NCBI GenBank assembly: GCA_964058805.1
Contig: CAXKVV010000246.1
Location: 149,944-213,943, forward strand
DNA: 64,000 bases
Direction of reading: 5' to 3'
Source of the DNA: Schoenoplectus triqueter
Taxonomy: Eukaryota > Streptophyta > Magnoliopsida > Poales > Cyperaceae
This document shows positions 1 to 12,545 of the stretch, in pieces; position 1 is the first letter of the stretch; the number at the start of each line of letters is the position of its first letter. A program made the translations under genes and the position numbers. Below the pieces are notes generated by a model. The model worked only from the letters and a program-made list of their open reading frames with translations. It ran no database searches and was not told where the DNA came from.

Positions 1-939
1 TTACGTGGATTCTAATTTTCTTTTTCCAAATATTTTGGCCCGACTTTGAATTCATTTTTCTTTATTCACAAATGTTTCTCTGTTATGTTAACAGTTGTGA
101 TTGAGCACTTTTATCCATTTAACTAAATTCATTCCTTAGTCAGCACAGTTAATTATTAATTGTACCAGAACATGAGTTAATCGCTGCACTGACTAGTAAC
201 AGTGTACAGAATTGCTCTGAAAAATATTGATCATGGAAGAAAATAATTAAAACAACAACCTGATCATGATTTAATTCTAATTATCATTCTATGTTTTACT
301 CGAAACGCCAACTGAAATGATCTGTTTGACAGTACTTCGTGGTTTAACCTTGCCTGTCGTTAATTCATATTGAACGAGAAACCAAAGAGAAGGAAGGGTA
401 AGAACTGTCTTCTATTAAGAACTAGCATTTGATTTAATGGTCCCAGATGGGAGATTTTTATGGACAATTATGAAATTTGAAAGCTTGACTCTCATTTTTT
501 CGATCAAAAAAAAAGAACTGCCTTCTATCTAATATGTAGGAGCCATGACAACCCGATTCCCAACTACTGGTCGGAAAATAAGAAAAACATAAAAGAGGAG
601 GAGAAAAGCGACACACAGAGTTTCCGATCAGTTTGACAATGAAAATATATAATACCGATCCCTCTCAATTCCTACTCAAATAAGGAAGCGATACGTGCGC
701 TCCAAGTTGTATGGGAAATTTCTTCTCCTCCAGTCACGCTATGAAAAGAGAGGGGTCCTATTCCTCTGACATGCTGCAATTTGCAGCGCAATTTATCATC
801 TTTGGATTTTTAGGGTGCTTTGAGATTGGTGAGGGAGAATCTCAAAATAAATTGGACGTATGAGATTGTGCGCTATAATTTTACCGCGCGGCACATGATA
901 CCGATTCAAAAGAGAGAGAAGAGATGCCCCATATGATAT
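1..939. other. Intergenic, no gene seen
   Basis: I see no coding exon, RNA gene or clear repeat boundary here. The stretch is AT-rich with many stop codons in all frames. Confidence 0.6.
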
Positions 940-948
940 CTAAAACCA

Positions 949-1414
949 AATATATTTTATAATCTAATAATTAGTTAAATTATTTTATTAAAAATAATAA
1001 CTGAAAAATTTAAATTTTAATGTTAAGAATGGCAGTGCACCACTGCTATTGGTGTAAAAAAAATATGTCATTTCTAGTGGCGTCTTCCCATGAGTGCGTC
1101 ATCGGGACTGATGTATTTAGGGAAGACGTCACTGGGAGTAGCGTTTTTTCTTTTTACGCTTCACAGTGTTTACAGCAAAGGACTAGGAAAAAATGTTAAT
1201 TTTCGTGGTTACTGTAGCAGTCGGTGGGAGTGCGCCACTCCCACTAGCACATATGATTTTTTTTTTTGCAAATTAAAAAAAACGTCACTGGAACTTGTAC
1301 ATTTTTAGGCGCCACTCCCAGTGTGTACTACCATTTCTAGTATTAAAATTTAAAAATTTTCATTATTATTTTTAATGAAATAATTTAACTAATTTTTAGA
1401 TTACAAAATCTGTG
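949..1414. mobile_element. Mutator-like foldback MITE carrying GCCACTG motifs (copy 1)
   Basis: The two ends form a long terminal inverted repeat: about 85 bp at 949-1035 is complementary to about 85 bp ending at 1414. The element is flanked by a perfect 9-bp direct repeat, CTAAAACCA, at 940-948 and 1415-1423. A 9-bp duplication is the usual target-site signature of Mutator-like elements. The interior holds repeated short motifs of the type GTGGCG/CGCCAC. The only open frame inside (1090-1308) has no recognisable domain, so I treat this as non-autonomous. A related element lies at 36263-36571. Confidence 0.8.
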
Positions 1415-1423
1415 CTAAAACCA

Positions 1424-2453
1424 TGAAGAGCTCCTGAATTAATATTTTATCTTCTAAAAGGAAATAAATGCTGTTTACAATATTAAATATTCACATACTC
1501 TTAAATTCTTACAACGGAAAAATATATATGATTCCTCCGATTATGAAATGATCAACTTTACTAAAATTCTTGTATCACAAATAAATCCAATAATCCTGAA
1601 TTAATGGTTTCGTCTTTTATAGTTTTGTTTGTTTCACAAAATAAAATCTTAAGATCCAACCTGACTCAACTAATAATTACTCTAAATATTGTCACTTAGC
1701 GTAATTCTTGATTGTGGAAAATCAAATATCATATCTCAAATATAATTTTATTCCTACCTATTAATAGTCTCATGTAGCTCAATATATGATTATCAAAAAT
1801 CAGACATCACACGAGCAGTACCAATCTTTCATCAAATTCAAACCTACAACAGAAAGAAAATAACATACATTGATAACTTTCAGATGTTATCTATGTCATC
1901 GTACGAATCTACCAAGCACTTTTGCTTCTACACAAACTCGACCAAAAATAATTTACATCCTTGGTGATAGGGCAATCTATCTTGGGGCTCACAAAGGCCT
2001 GTTGCTAAGTAAAAGAGGCCCGAGCTCTTCTTCCGCGGCTCAGGCCAGCTTCCATCAAAAGCAGTACAATCTACTAGTACTATATATATGCTCACGCAAC
2101 ATGCATACTGAAACACACAACGTTCTCTACAGTGAAACTATAGTACCTAACATGCACCTATAAATACCCTTCAACCCCACCACTTAAGGTGGTCGAAACT
2201 CAAGAGAAAAACACACTAGAAATAGCTCCAGTCTACACTCCAACTTATCACAACCATCAATACCTACATTCATTCATTCATTTATAACCACTATCACTCC
2301 GACACGAGCTCGAGTACCCTCCTAATAATCGAGCGAGTGTCCACGTACTCGTATCACCTGGCAAATGCTACAATCATCCTTTTCACATAGTTATATATTT
2401 ACAACAATCTCACAAAATAGAGACGTTCAATTTACTTGGTATAGTTGTAGTTT
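1424..2453. other. 3' flank of the PIRL-like gene, no further gene seen
   Basis: This stretch lies downstream of the PIRL-like stop codon. It probably includes that gene's 3' untranslated region, but I could not fix a polyadenylation site. The short open frames at 1870-2163 (+) and 1928-2116 (-) oppose each other and have no recognisable domain. Confidence 0.5.
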
Positions 2454-5400
2454 CTAAAGAGAGGCACTTTTCCTGGGAGACTCCCTCTTCGGAGAGAAGA
2501 AGAGTCGCCGTGGCGAGAGCATGCCCAATCCAAAGTGTCTCGGCGAAGTAAGTCCGTCAATTGAACGGTAATGAGACATCAAAAGCCCATCGTGGCTATG
2601 CCTAATCCTAGCATTGTTCTCTGCCATAATTCTGGAGTTAAATGTAGTGCACTTCACTAATCGGCCGAACCATGAGTTGCCTCTCCTCCTGCTCTCATTT
2701 CCCGTCTCATTTATTCTTGCAGCCAGATACTCTCTGATATTGAAAATTTTACAAAATGGAATAATCATCAGCTTCATTTGATGACTCATGCTATTTTAAA
2801 TTATTCTGATTTTCAGAAATGAATCTATCAAAATGTTAGTAATTGGATCCTTCCATGATATTCCTTATTAAGTCTCAACTTTGGGGGAAAAAAATCAATT
2901 TGAAATTTTAAACCCACTACATTAGAGTCAACTTTTATTGTTTCAAAAGCTTGACCTCATGATCGGCGACAGCAATTGTACCTTATAACCTGAATGCTCT
3001 GCTCCATAATATCCCTCGGGGGACAGACAAGCGGGTTCCCTTCAGCATTCAGCTTCTCCAGATGCATCAAGCAACCAATTGACGGTGGTAGCTCTGAGAT
3101 ATAGTTAAAACTAATATCCAACTCCTTCAATGACCCCAGGAGACCAACAGCAAATGGAAGAGAGGTCAGGTACCGAAAATTCTGGCTAACATTAAGGGTT
3201 TCGAGGGCTGTTAAGTTTTCTAAATCATCAGGGAGAGAAGTGAGGCAATTCAGACGGGCATCTAGGGACCGAAGGGCTGTCAAATGGGAAGTGGAGAAAG
3301 GGAGACTCGAGAGCTTGTTTGAGTTCACCGACAGCCTTGTGAGGTTGACTAGCTCGAACCCTATTGTGTCAGGCAGCTTCGTCAGCTTGTTGAAGTTTGC
3401 ATTTAGTTCCTCTAATGCACTGTTGAAGATGAAGATAAGGGAGTAAGATTAGGAAAATTTGAGTAACTACTGTTAAGCCAATGAATTTGCTTTAATGAAC
3501 CTTTTTTCAGTAAAATCCACATTATGAGGATTTTTCTTTGGGAACAATTGGATTAAGATATAGAATGTAAAAGCTCTAGTAGATGGTTATTGTGTGTGCA
3601 GCATAGGAGGATAAGATGAATCAGTACCGGCAATTTTCAATGGTTTTTGGAAAGGACTCGAGGAGGTTGCCGGAGACATTGAGCACTTTCAATTTTGACA
3701 GGCAACCGATTGAATTTGGCAGCGATTTCAGCTGGTTCGAGCGCACATCTAGCACAACTATGTTTAGCAGCCTTGCTGTGATTGATTCTGGTATGCTCTG
3801 TTCAAATGCAAATGTAAGGAGAAAAATGAGTACAAAATGAACATTTATGCGAGCTGCAAATGATAATTAAATATTGCTGCAGTATTTATGAAATGCTAGT
3901 GTATATATCAGACCAATCAAGGCCCCAATTAGGCCCATACCGTGAACTCCATTGAAATCACATTAAATGAATTTGAAATGGCAAAAAGAGAGGATGATTT
4001 AGCTTATTGAGACTGCTTAAACGGAAACAAAATTGAAAAGTGGAAAGACCAAATTGAGGCCAGGGTTTTAGTTCAGAGATGTTTTGTAAAATCAGAACTC
4101 TTGCAATTGGGCTTCAGAATATGATTTCCCAAACGCCTTTGTTCTTAGAGTACAAATCAGAACGTGATAGACGTCTTTTCAGTTGAGAGTACAGATTGCA
4201 ATACAGAACTAAAATAAAAGAAAATAATAAATAAATTAAAGATCGTGGCATGCACTTCACCACAAGTTATTACAAACAAAGAAAAAAATGGTTGCTTCAG
4301 TCTATCTAGTGGTATTGAAAAATTGCATCATCCTCCCAGGATCTCTTGGCTTTTAGGGAACTGCCAAGATTTTTCTAATTTATGCTTTGGATGCAAGCAA
4401 GTCAGATGAAGACAAAAATGACTCCTTCAGTCCAGTTATTTTCTTTAGACATCCCCCCCCCCATTAAACCCTTATTCTCCAAAAAAAAAAACTGAAAATG
4501 AAACTCTACCCTAAAGAAAAACTTTAGTCTGCTCCAGTTTATTTTTTTTATGAAGGAGACAAACTATTTTATTAAAACCAAAAAGATGTACATTTACCAT
4601 GATTTACTAGTAAGTATTTGTGCTTTTGTGATTTGCTAGAACAATGATTTTAGTCTGCTCCAGTTTTCAAAGCAGAATATCCTCAGTATCAGATCTCTAA
4701 CACATGTTTATAGGTTTTAGCAACCCCCTCTCACCCTCCAACAAATAAACAAACAAATAAATAAATTACTCTTTTACGTAACGAATTATTTTTAATTCGT
4801 ATAGACAAACTGGAAAATAATCCAGTATATATGTTTAAAACGGTGAGCATATTACGTTATCATTTATATATTTAAAGTAGGTTAAAAAAATCCTTCAAGA
4901 TCAACTGATCATATTAAGTTATGTGTATGTAATCAAACTGTCGATTTTAGTTTTCTTTCAAATTAATTTGTGTTTTATTGCCTGAATAACTTGGGTGAGC
5001 TTAATTAAATTGTGAATTTGACGGCGAGGCATGACATTAAAAAGACATATATCATATATGTAAAGAAATATTCTCAGGCACATATTTTTTTGCAGTTAAA
5101 TCTCGTGATGTGATATCAAAAGAGATTTAATGCTTGATTAAGTGATATAAAGCTTTTATGCTTGTACATTAATTACTTAGATAGCGATGCAAACGAGTCG
5201 AGTTCGAGCGAGTCGAGCTTAACTCAACCTCGACTCATGAAAATTTGAGTCGAGTCGAGCTCGTGAAACGTTTCGAGTTGAAAAGTCTAGCTCAAGCTCG
5301 ACTCGTTACTATTCGAGCTGGCTCATGAGCCAATGCATGTACGTTGATTCAGTTTGACATTTATATTTAGTATATCTACAAAAATGATACATGAGTTAAT

Positions 5401-6193
5401 ACAAAATTGATATATCAACAAACTATATTTTCAATAAAAATTTTGCTGCACAAATTTGAATAGATGGACCAGCCAAAAAACTATCGAGATAGATATATGA
5501 GCTGAGTCACGAGCGAGTACGAGAAGTTATTAAGTTGTTGAGATGGTAAAAGATAACGAGAGAGATTATCGGATTAAAATTTGTTAGAAATATATATATA
5601 AAAATTATTATTATTCGAGCCGAGTCGAGCCAACTCCAATTCAAACTCGGCTCATTTAACTATCGAGCCAGATTAGCTCGAATTGAGCCATAAACCCGAG
5701 CTTTTTGTTCAGCACTATACTTCAATAAGAATTTTGCTCCTAGTTAGACATCTAGATGATCTTTCACATGCAATGTATTATTGGTACTTTGCATGCTATT
5801 GTTAAACAATATTATACTTTTGAAAGTATATATATCACACCTAAGAGTAATGGATTTAAACTTGTTTGTTGTATGTGTGACTGCGGTTGTTCACTTGGTC
5901 TTAGTGTAAATTCATTTTTCTTCCACATGCTAAACTTCTTAAAGCAAGTCATCATATATACTTAGAAAATTAGTATGAAAGATGAAATGCTTTAATAAAA
6001 AATAAGAGTTTTAATTTACAGAAATTACCTCAAGATTATTATTGGAGAGATCCAATTTGGTCACCAAGGCAAGATTAATTGAAGGATTTGGGATTGAATC
6101 CAGAGACATGCCACTCATGTCTAACATCTTTCCGTGTTTTTCGTCTACTTGTGTTGTTTTCCCAAACCTCGTTCTCTTTCCTTCAACCCTCAT
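2454..6193 (-). CDS. Plant intracellular Ras-group-related LRR protein, PIRL6/7/8 type (4 exons, 350 aa)
   Basis: Exons on the minus strand are 6029-6193, 3628-3797, 2982-3419 and 2454-2733. All junctions are GT-AG and join in frame (1053 nt, 350 residues plus stop). The protein starts with a basic segment, then [18 protein letters not shown] at residues 25-42, a hallmark opening of this PIRL subgroup. About ten 22-24-residue leucine-rich repeats follow (residues 45-255), including LNVSGN, LDARLN and LNVSQN. The tail (259-350) contains SWFGRLVK and [12 protein letters not shown], which resemble the conserved PIRL6/8 tail. PIRLs are cytosolic proteins related to animal Ras-binding LRR proteins, and some Arabidopsis members are needed for gametophyte development. 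I chose the ATG at 6193; a frame extension to 6205 relies on a TTG codon and runs into the preceding splice acceptor. Intron 1 is 2.2 kb and hosts a hAT-like MITE. Family membership is secure, the exact orthologue is not. Confidence 0.93.
5182..5717. mobile_element. hAT-like MITE inside intron 1 of the PIRL-like gene
   Basis: The ends are TAGCGATGCAAACGAG and, inverted, TAGTGCTGAACAAAAAGC, with many GAGTCGAGCTCG-type motifs just inside. Flanks TACTTAGA and TACTTCAA look like a decayed 8-bp duplication. The body is clearly homologous, in inverted orientation, to the better-preserved element at 61324-61917. There is no transposase frame, so it is non-autonomous. Confidence 0.75.
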
Positions 6194-6197
6194 CTCT

Positions 6198-6604
6198 CTA
6201 CACAAGCAACAATAAAATGTAATAAATAATATAAATTAATAATAATATATTGATCACAATAATAATAGTAGCAAAGACTGCACTAAGTTTTAAATTAAAA
6301 CAGCTAAATACGTCTGGAAGAACTTATAGAGACAGAAAACAAACTAAATCTATTCTAAAGAAATCAGAAAAATAAAAATATAAGTATATGTTCATGCATG
6401 ATACATGAACTTAAGAACTAGGTGCTTGCACTCAGATACCTTCTATTATACATGCATATGCAAAAATAAAACTAGCGGTGAATATTTCTGTCATGGTTAA
6501 TTAAGTAGATATTCATTTCATACAAAATATGAAGCTAAAAGGAAGGGGCGAAGGCTGTATATATTGAAAGAAAATAAAGCCAAACAAGAAAAAGAGACAC
6601 TAAC
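6198..6604 (-). other. Probable 5' leader intron of the PIRL-like gene
   Basis: On the minus strand a good donor, CACCTG|GTTAGT, lies at 6605/6604. A strong acceptor, TTGTGTAG|AGAG, lies at 6198/6197, four bases before the start codon at 6193. Removing this segment places an in-frame TGA just upstream of the ATG, which supports 6193 as the true start. The leader upstream (about 6605-6830) is CT-rich on the sense strand. This is inference from splice-site quality only. Confidence 0.6.
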
Positions 6605-7596
6605 CAGGTGCAAATTTTGCCTTATATGGGATTGCAAGGGAGCTTTAGAAAAAAAAACACAACTTTGTTGTTTTGTTGGCAATTGGAAATTTAAGTGAGA
6701 AAGAAATAAAGAGGTGTTTCTCTTTTTTTGGTAGTGGCAAGAGAAGAGGAAGAGGAAGAGGAAGATGACGAGGAAGAGACAGGAGATGCTATTCTTATTT
6801 ATTAAGAGATAGAGGGGGGGAGGTATCAAGAGAGAGAAACAGTTGACTTTACAAGGAAGGTACCATGATTTAAGAGTCCTTTGAGCAGTGAGAGAGAGAG
6901 GGTCTGAAATGGTTTTTTTTTTCTTGGTACATCCGTACGTACTTCAGATTGGTACAACTCCTACGACATGCCAGAGACTTCTTCCAGGTTTTTCATTTTT
7001 TAGATTTATTTCCTCCGATCATTTATCACATGGACGGCTATGATTGGTTTTGATCTTTTATCCTTTTGATTATTTGCCACTGTGGCGGCTCTGCAAAATC
7101 TATACGGATTTCATTCAATCTTTTTTCTGTATTTGGTCATATCTAAGCTTTTTTTTATTAGGCCAAATTGACATTTGACACCTCTAAATATTTGTAAATT
7201 ACTTTCAATGGTACTTGTCATGGTTTTGAAATTACAATCCAGAAAGAGAAATGGATTCTGAAAGTACGTACATGTCCTTAACACTCTAATTTGTGCAGAC
7301 AAGTTCAATTTATTAGTAATTCCGCTTCTTAATTAAAAATTATTATATAGGGTAAAAATTGTATAATTTACCCATGTGAATGCTAAGGTCCTTGACTTGC
7401 ACAAAAAGATAGTCGTTGCCTTGGCACAAAGACATAGCTGGTAGTGTTAAATCGTAAACATGTATAATAGCTGTCAGTGAAATGCAAATAATTAAATTAA
7501 TAAAACAGTGAGAATTAAGTAAGAAATAAATATAATTAATTACAAATTACAAATACCTAAAGCGAGTTCAGTTTTCCAACTTCCAAGTCATATTTA
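6605..7596. promoter_or_regulatory. Leader and upstream region of the PIRL-like gene
   Basis: The region upstream of the inferred leader intron contains CT/GA-rich tracts (about 6740-6900) typical of plant 5' leaders. I cannot place a transcription start or a convincing TATA box. The open frame at 6518-6829 (-) is CT-rich leader sequence with no recognised domain. Confidence 0.4.
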
Positions 7597-7791
7597 TATA
7601 GAGGTGGCATAACCCGATCTCACTCAAAAAATCTGTCCGATCCGATCTGATTTAAAAAAAAATCAAACTAATCCGACCTGATCCGAATCCAACCCGAGAT
7701 CAAATGACCTACAATCTCTATCAAAGATCTAAACAAAATACAATATGTAAATTATCCTGACCCGACCCGACCCGCCCGATTACAACCTCTA
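7597..7791. mobile_element. Short hAT-like MITE
   Basis: Terminal inverted repeats begin TAGAGGTGGCATAACCCGA on the left and, inverted, TAGAGGTTGTAATCGGGC on the right. Both ends carry CCGA/CCGATC-rich repeats. The 9-bp CATATTTAT occurs next to both ends (7589-7597 and 7792-7800), consistent with an 8-bp hAT duplication offset by a base or two. Confidence 0.7.
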
Positions 7792-8098
7792 CATATTTAT
7801 GAGTTCAACAGACAGTTCATATTTTCATATATTTCTCGAATGATGTGGTCAAGGTGCAAACACAAACTTAAAATAATGCAACTCTCCATGTGTAATTCCA
7901 AAATCAAACAAAATTTCGTCTTTCGGATATGATGCTAGATATATTACATAAGACTTTTAATGCAAGCCTTTCTATAATTAAGGATTTTTTTTCTAAAATA
8001 GTAACTCCTTTAATTTTTATCAAATAGATATTTCTTTCTTCGGAACGAAGTTCAAAGAACAATAATAAATTAAGGTGGGGTTCCATTGATAATTAATC

Positions 8099-8373
8099 AC
8101 TTTATATAAATTCATAAAAAAATTTAAAAAAAAAGGATAAATATAAGGCACTTATGTATTGATTGTGTTTCAAGTTTCATACAATTTGAATATCATTTGA
8201 TATTTTATCAAAGATTATTAAATTTAAACTATTAAAATTATTATATAATTTTGATTATTTTTTATGAAAATCAAATGACACTCAACTTATATAAAACATA
8301 AAAAACAATCAACTCAAAAGATTAAGAACATATTTGCAAATTTATTTATTTATTTTATAAATTTATATTAAGT
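8099..8373. mobile_element. AT-rich foldback MITE
   Basis: The ends match as inverted repeats (ACTTTATATAAATTCATAAAA against ACTTAATATAAATTTATAAAA). Interior phrases such as TCAAATGACACTCAA recur in related elements elsewhere in the window (for example 21940-22130, 34400-34740, 35640-35930). No coding capacity. Confidence 0.55.
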
Positions 8374-8559
8374 TGGTTGTCAAAATTGTAAAAAAAATGT
8401 TGTTAGGGCATTAGGGTATCACCACCTATAAAGTAATAAGACAAAATAGCACACTTAAATAAAATTCCGTTTTTTACTGTGAGAATTAATGCCTAATTAA
8501 TTATCAGTGTTTGCAGATTTCAATACTTGTATAAATTACCGACGAACTTATATAGGATG

Positions 8560-8945
8560 TGTTTGGATGGTGTAGAATAGCATTGTTCTGAGAATAACAG
8601 TATTGTTTTCGGGTTAACAATCATTCAAAAACAAAATTGAAATTGAGAATAGCAGCAGAACAGTGTTAATCTGCTAATCCATAAAAAACGTTGGGTTAGC
8701 AGATTAGCGTCCATGAAGGTAGTGAAAATAATAAAAAAAAAGATATTTTTTTTTATATTATTATAGAATAGTATTAAATAAAATACTAAAAAATAATTAA
8801 TTATTTTAACTATTCTTTTTACTGTTCTCAAGTTTCTATCCAAATAATATTTTACTAACCCGAAATAATAAAAATTAACACTATTCTCATATTTTTCAAG
8901 ATATCACTAATCTCATGTTATTCTCAAACTACTAACTCAATCAGT
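8560..8945. mobile_element. MITE-like repeat with GTGTTTGGATGG end
   Basis: The left end reads GTGTTTGGATGGTGTAGAATAG. The interior carries GAGAATAGCAG and its inverse, and the right part has CTATCCAAATA and repeated TATTCTCA motifs. The open frame at 8625-8843 (-) lies inside and has no domain. I did not identify a clean target-site duplication. Confidence 0.4.
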
Positions 8946-9999
8946 AATATTCTATATAAGCTAAAAAATAAATTAAACTTGAGCTGTATTTTAACTTGAG
9001 GACGGCAGGACAAAGTAATATTTAATTGACTAACATCTGACCAAGACAACTTGCTCACGTGGCAAAAGACAAAAAAGCATCTCGGATTTATTAATTACAA
9101 GAAAAAAAATTCCTTGTTATTTATGTATGTTTCAGTGGTTATTATTTCAATACTATTATAAGGATTTCTTTTAATTTAAAGCCTAGAAAGCAACACGCAA
9201 TCTACCCTAACTGCCGGAATAATCAACATGTCACATCGGCAGTTTGTCAGACTTATAATTATAATTATGCTTGTGACTTGTCCCATGTGGCCATGTGCCA
9301 GCAATATAAAAATTAAAAGCAAAGACCACTCGATTTGAAAGTAGATTGATATACAGTTATACACTCGTACATTATCAAATATATATATATATACGTTTTA
9401 TAAAAGTTGTTAACAGTTCTTGTGCGTACAATATAAGCAGACTTTTAACATATTATATCATGCCAATATGATGGATCTAGACACTATATATCCTAGCAAT
9501 TTAATATTATATCTGTACTAATCGAAGTTCATAATCGATCGACGTGTCTGCTGTCTAATTTGTGTGTTTCCACAGGCTAGCTAGTCGCTATCAATTACCT
9601 CTGTTGTTTTTCTGCTAGTTAATTCATAAATTAATTACCTAACGCCAGTGGTGATTAACACTGATCTGGTCAAATAATAAGAAAATACGTCTATTATTTA
9701 TTTATGTTTAATAATTAATTAACTGCTAACATATACCGATTTCACGTATAAAAGAGTTCAATATCAGTAAAATGTGTCATCGTTTTAATATATTATTAGT
9801 TGAAAACTTGAAATGGATTTCACTTATATATGATCAGCTTTTTATAATGAAAAGCACTGCATGAGAGAAATTTGGCAACCCAAGCACGCAGCCATTCAAA
9901 ATAAACAAAAAGCATAATGATAAATATTTGTCTAATGTATGATTTGTTTCGTTTCTTAAATAACTAATTCTCACTCACACATTTAATGGGTGCGATAAA
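8946..9999. other. Intergenic, no gene seen
   Basis: AT-rich sequence with short microsatellites (for example TA repeats near 9380). I recognise no exon or element boundary. Confidence 0.5.
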
Positions 10000-10290
10000 C
10001 ACTACAACACAATGGAATTTAGACAACATTCATTTAATAACGGTTTTAAGTACTAATTGTTGCTAAAAAAAATTGAATGACAATTCTGAAATATTAAAGA
10101 TATATTTTATAACGATTTTGTAACAAAAGACGTTGTTAAAATTATAAATCGTGATATATTTTTCTCTCTCCTATTTAGTAATGGTTTTTGCGATAAACCG
10201 TTGCAAAATCATTTAACAACAATTACTCTGAAGAACCATTACGAAATACTTTAACAACGATTTCACAAAAATCAGATACAAGCAGTAGTG
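10000..10290 (+). mobile_element. CACTA-like terminus with subterminal repeats
   Basis: The segment opens with CACTACAACACAATGG, a typical CACTA-superfamily end. Several subterminal AACGGTTTT / AACGATTT / GTTGTTA motifs follow in both orientations. A GTAGTG at 10285-10290 could be the other end, but the inner terminal bases do not match and no 3-bp duplication is present. The extent of the element is therefore unknown. Confidence 0.5.
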
Positions 10291-10659
10291 AACTGGAGAG
10301 GAGGTAGAGCACTACTACGACTCATTCTTACTAGATCTCGAGATTGAACGCTGGAGAGGAGGCATAGCACCATGCGAGTTAAGCGGCGCAGAGTCGAGTG
10401 AACTGAGCACCGTGTGTCGTGCGAGTGAAGCGTCTTGTGGATCTCGAGATTGAACGCTGCCGTGAGACGCCGCAATGAGAGGTTAAGTGCTGCACGTTGG
10501 AGCCCAAGGCCAGAGCGCCTCAGCGCCACGAGAAGAAAATAGAGTTTGGCTTTTGGTCTGGACTCTGGAGTCTGGATGGCAGACGACTAAGTGGCGAACC
10601 TTGACATATTAACTCTCATTATGAATGGATGAGATTAATCTCAGATTATATCCAACGGT

Positions 10660-10822
10660 TCAGGTTACCTGCAGGCTCAAAACAAAATCCTATACCTAGC
10701 CTGGCCCGTTTTTTGGCCTGGTCTTATCTGACCTGTTACTGTGCCGGACCGATTAGGTAAGGACTTGAGTCAAGCGAGTATGTGCAGGCCTATGGGCCAA
10801 TGGGTTTTATTGTCATCCCTAA
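10660..10822. repeat. Possible hAT-like end (GGGTTTTATTGTCATCCCTA)
   Basis: The right border ends with the inverse of TAGGGATGACAATAAAACCC, a common hAT-MITE terminal form, next to GGCC-rich motifs. The opposite end is not clear. Confidence 0.3.
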
Positions 10823-11237
10823 TTACAGTGATAATCATTAAAATTTGCAGATTTTTATCATCATTAACTCACATAAAAAAATTAAGTAGTTGATGTAGTA
10901 TAATATAAAGCGTTATCAGTTATCATGATTAAAAAAGTAACACTAAGAATGATTAAAAACAACGAAATAATCTCAACAACTTAGAAATCTAACAAACAAG
11001 AACTTAGGTCTTCCTAATGTATACTTCATCGCACGTTTAGATATTCGAAAGTCCATGGTTTTGTCAGCTTGTTTGTATGGAAAACTTAGATATTTGGATG
11101 GTTAAAAGTTGACATTTACGACATGAGCCTTACTACTTGCAGTTGCTTGGATCACTATATTTGACTTTTTTTTTCGTACAACCTAGGACGATTCCGGATC
11201 TTCTGTTGCATTACTCTGTTACTTTTCTTTTTTGTTA

Positions 11238-11839
11238 CGGTCAATGACAAATTCGTGATTCGGAAAACGATAAGCGAGATCAAAAATTCGACGTTCGGAT
11301 ATAATATGAATATAATTCAAGAATAGTTTATTTTATATAATATTATTAAAATATATATTATAATGATAAAATTTTGAAAATATAGTAAAAAAATATAAAA
11401 TTTTATTTAAAATAATATATAATATATATTTTTCCAAATAATTCGCAAATAAAATATTTTTTTCACCAAAAAAATACACTATATATTAAACTGACGAATT
11501 ATTCGTGAAACATCTGGCTATGGGTGAAAAACGAATTATTCATGATTCGCGAATAATTCGTTTTCACTCATAACAAGATATTTCACGAATAATTCGTCAG
11601 TTTAATACACAATGCATTTTTTTGGTAAAAATATTTTATTCACAAATTATTCGATAAAAAATATAATGTATATTATTTTAATTGAAATTTTATATTTTTA
11701 ATATATTTTAATATTTTATCATTATAATATATATTTTATTTATATTATATAAAATGAACTATTTCGAATTATACCCGGATGTCGAATTTTTTACATCACC
11801 GAACGTTTCACGAATCACAAACTTGTTACTGTATTTCAG
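11238..11839. mobile_element. Near-complete palindromic foldback element
   Basis: Two arms of roughly 270-290 bp (about 11250-11530 and 11560-11830) are inverted copies meeting around GATTCGCGAATAATTC near 11545. The pair of TTTTTGTTA copies at 11229-11237 and 11840-11848 is consistent with a 9-bp Mutator-like duplication. It contains no open frame of note. Confidence 0.75.
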
Positions 11840-12175
11840 TTTTTGTTATTATTCATTACTAATTTAACTTCCTCTACATGGATGGACAGCAATGAACAGC
11901 TTGATATTTAATTTGGGTTATTTTTTTAAATTGTCGTTAGTATGGAATCATGGATGCATGTTAGCCTTAACCGACCAGAAGTTGCCCCTATGATTATGAG
12001 TGCGCCACTAATTATCTAATCTACGCAATACTCTCCAACTATTGTTGACTTCCAAATTTCGTCAAAACCATGATATAGTTATATATTTATTTACAATTCG
12101 AACCCACATATAAGTTATAATTTTGTAAGTTGAAAATTATATTCATAAATTGAAACAAATATATACTTCATACGA

Positions 12176-12545
12176 AATTTCACTACTATGATGATGTTGT
12201 TTTGACGATCTTAACAATTTAATTTTCAGTCTGTAAAAATCTTAAAAAAATAAAAAAATTATAAGTATATATTTCACTACTATGACGACGTTGTGTTGAC
12301 GATCTTAATATTAATAAATTTGCAGTCTGTAAAAATCTTTTAAAAAAAGTTTATAAGTATATTTTAAGCTTATAGATTGATGCTATTTCAATTTGATATA
12401 ATTAAGTGTCATTTGATAGTCTATCTAAGATCATTAAAAAAATTATAATTTACAACGGTTCTGATTTAATAATATTTGATGAACCTTTAAAGAACACGTA
12501 CATTGCATAAAATAGAACACAATAAATCTAAAAGCTTAAGAATAT
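12176..12545. repeat. Tandem ~90-bp duplication joined to a MITE fragment
   Basis: TTTCACTACTATGA...CAGTCTGTAAAAATC occurs twice in tandem with a period of about 90 bp (12177-12240; 12267-12335). Sequence resembling the window's AT-rich MITE family follows (CATTTGATAGTC, ACAACGGTTC). Confidence 0.5.

Noticed and set aside
6194..6205. Upstream extension of the PIRL-like start (MCRE...)
   Set aside because: It relies on a TTG codon and overlaps a strong splice acceptor; the ATG at 6193 has an in-frame stop just upstream in the spliced model.
10285..10290. GTAGTG as the right end of the CACTA-like sequence starting at 10000
   Set aside because: Only six terminal bases agree and the flanking 3-bp duplication is missing.
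10272..10529. GC-rich 85-codon open frame on the minus strand
   Set aside because: It contains an internal direct duplication, is arginine-rich in the manner of noncoding frames, and has no recognisable domain.
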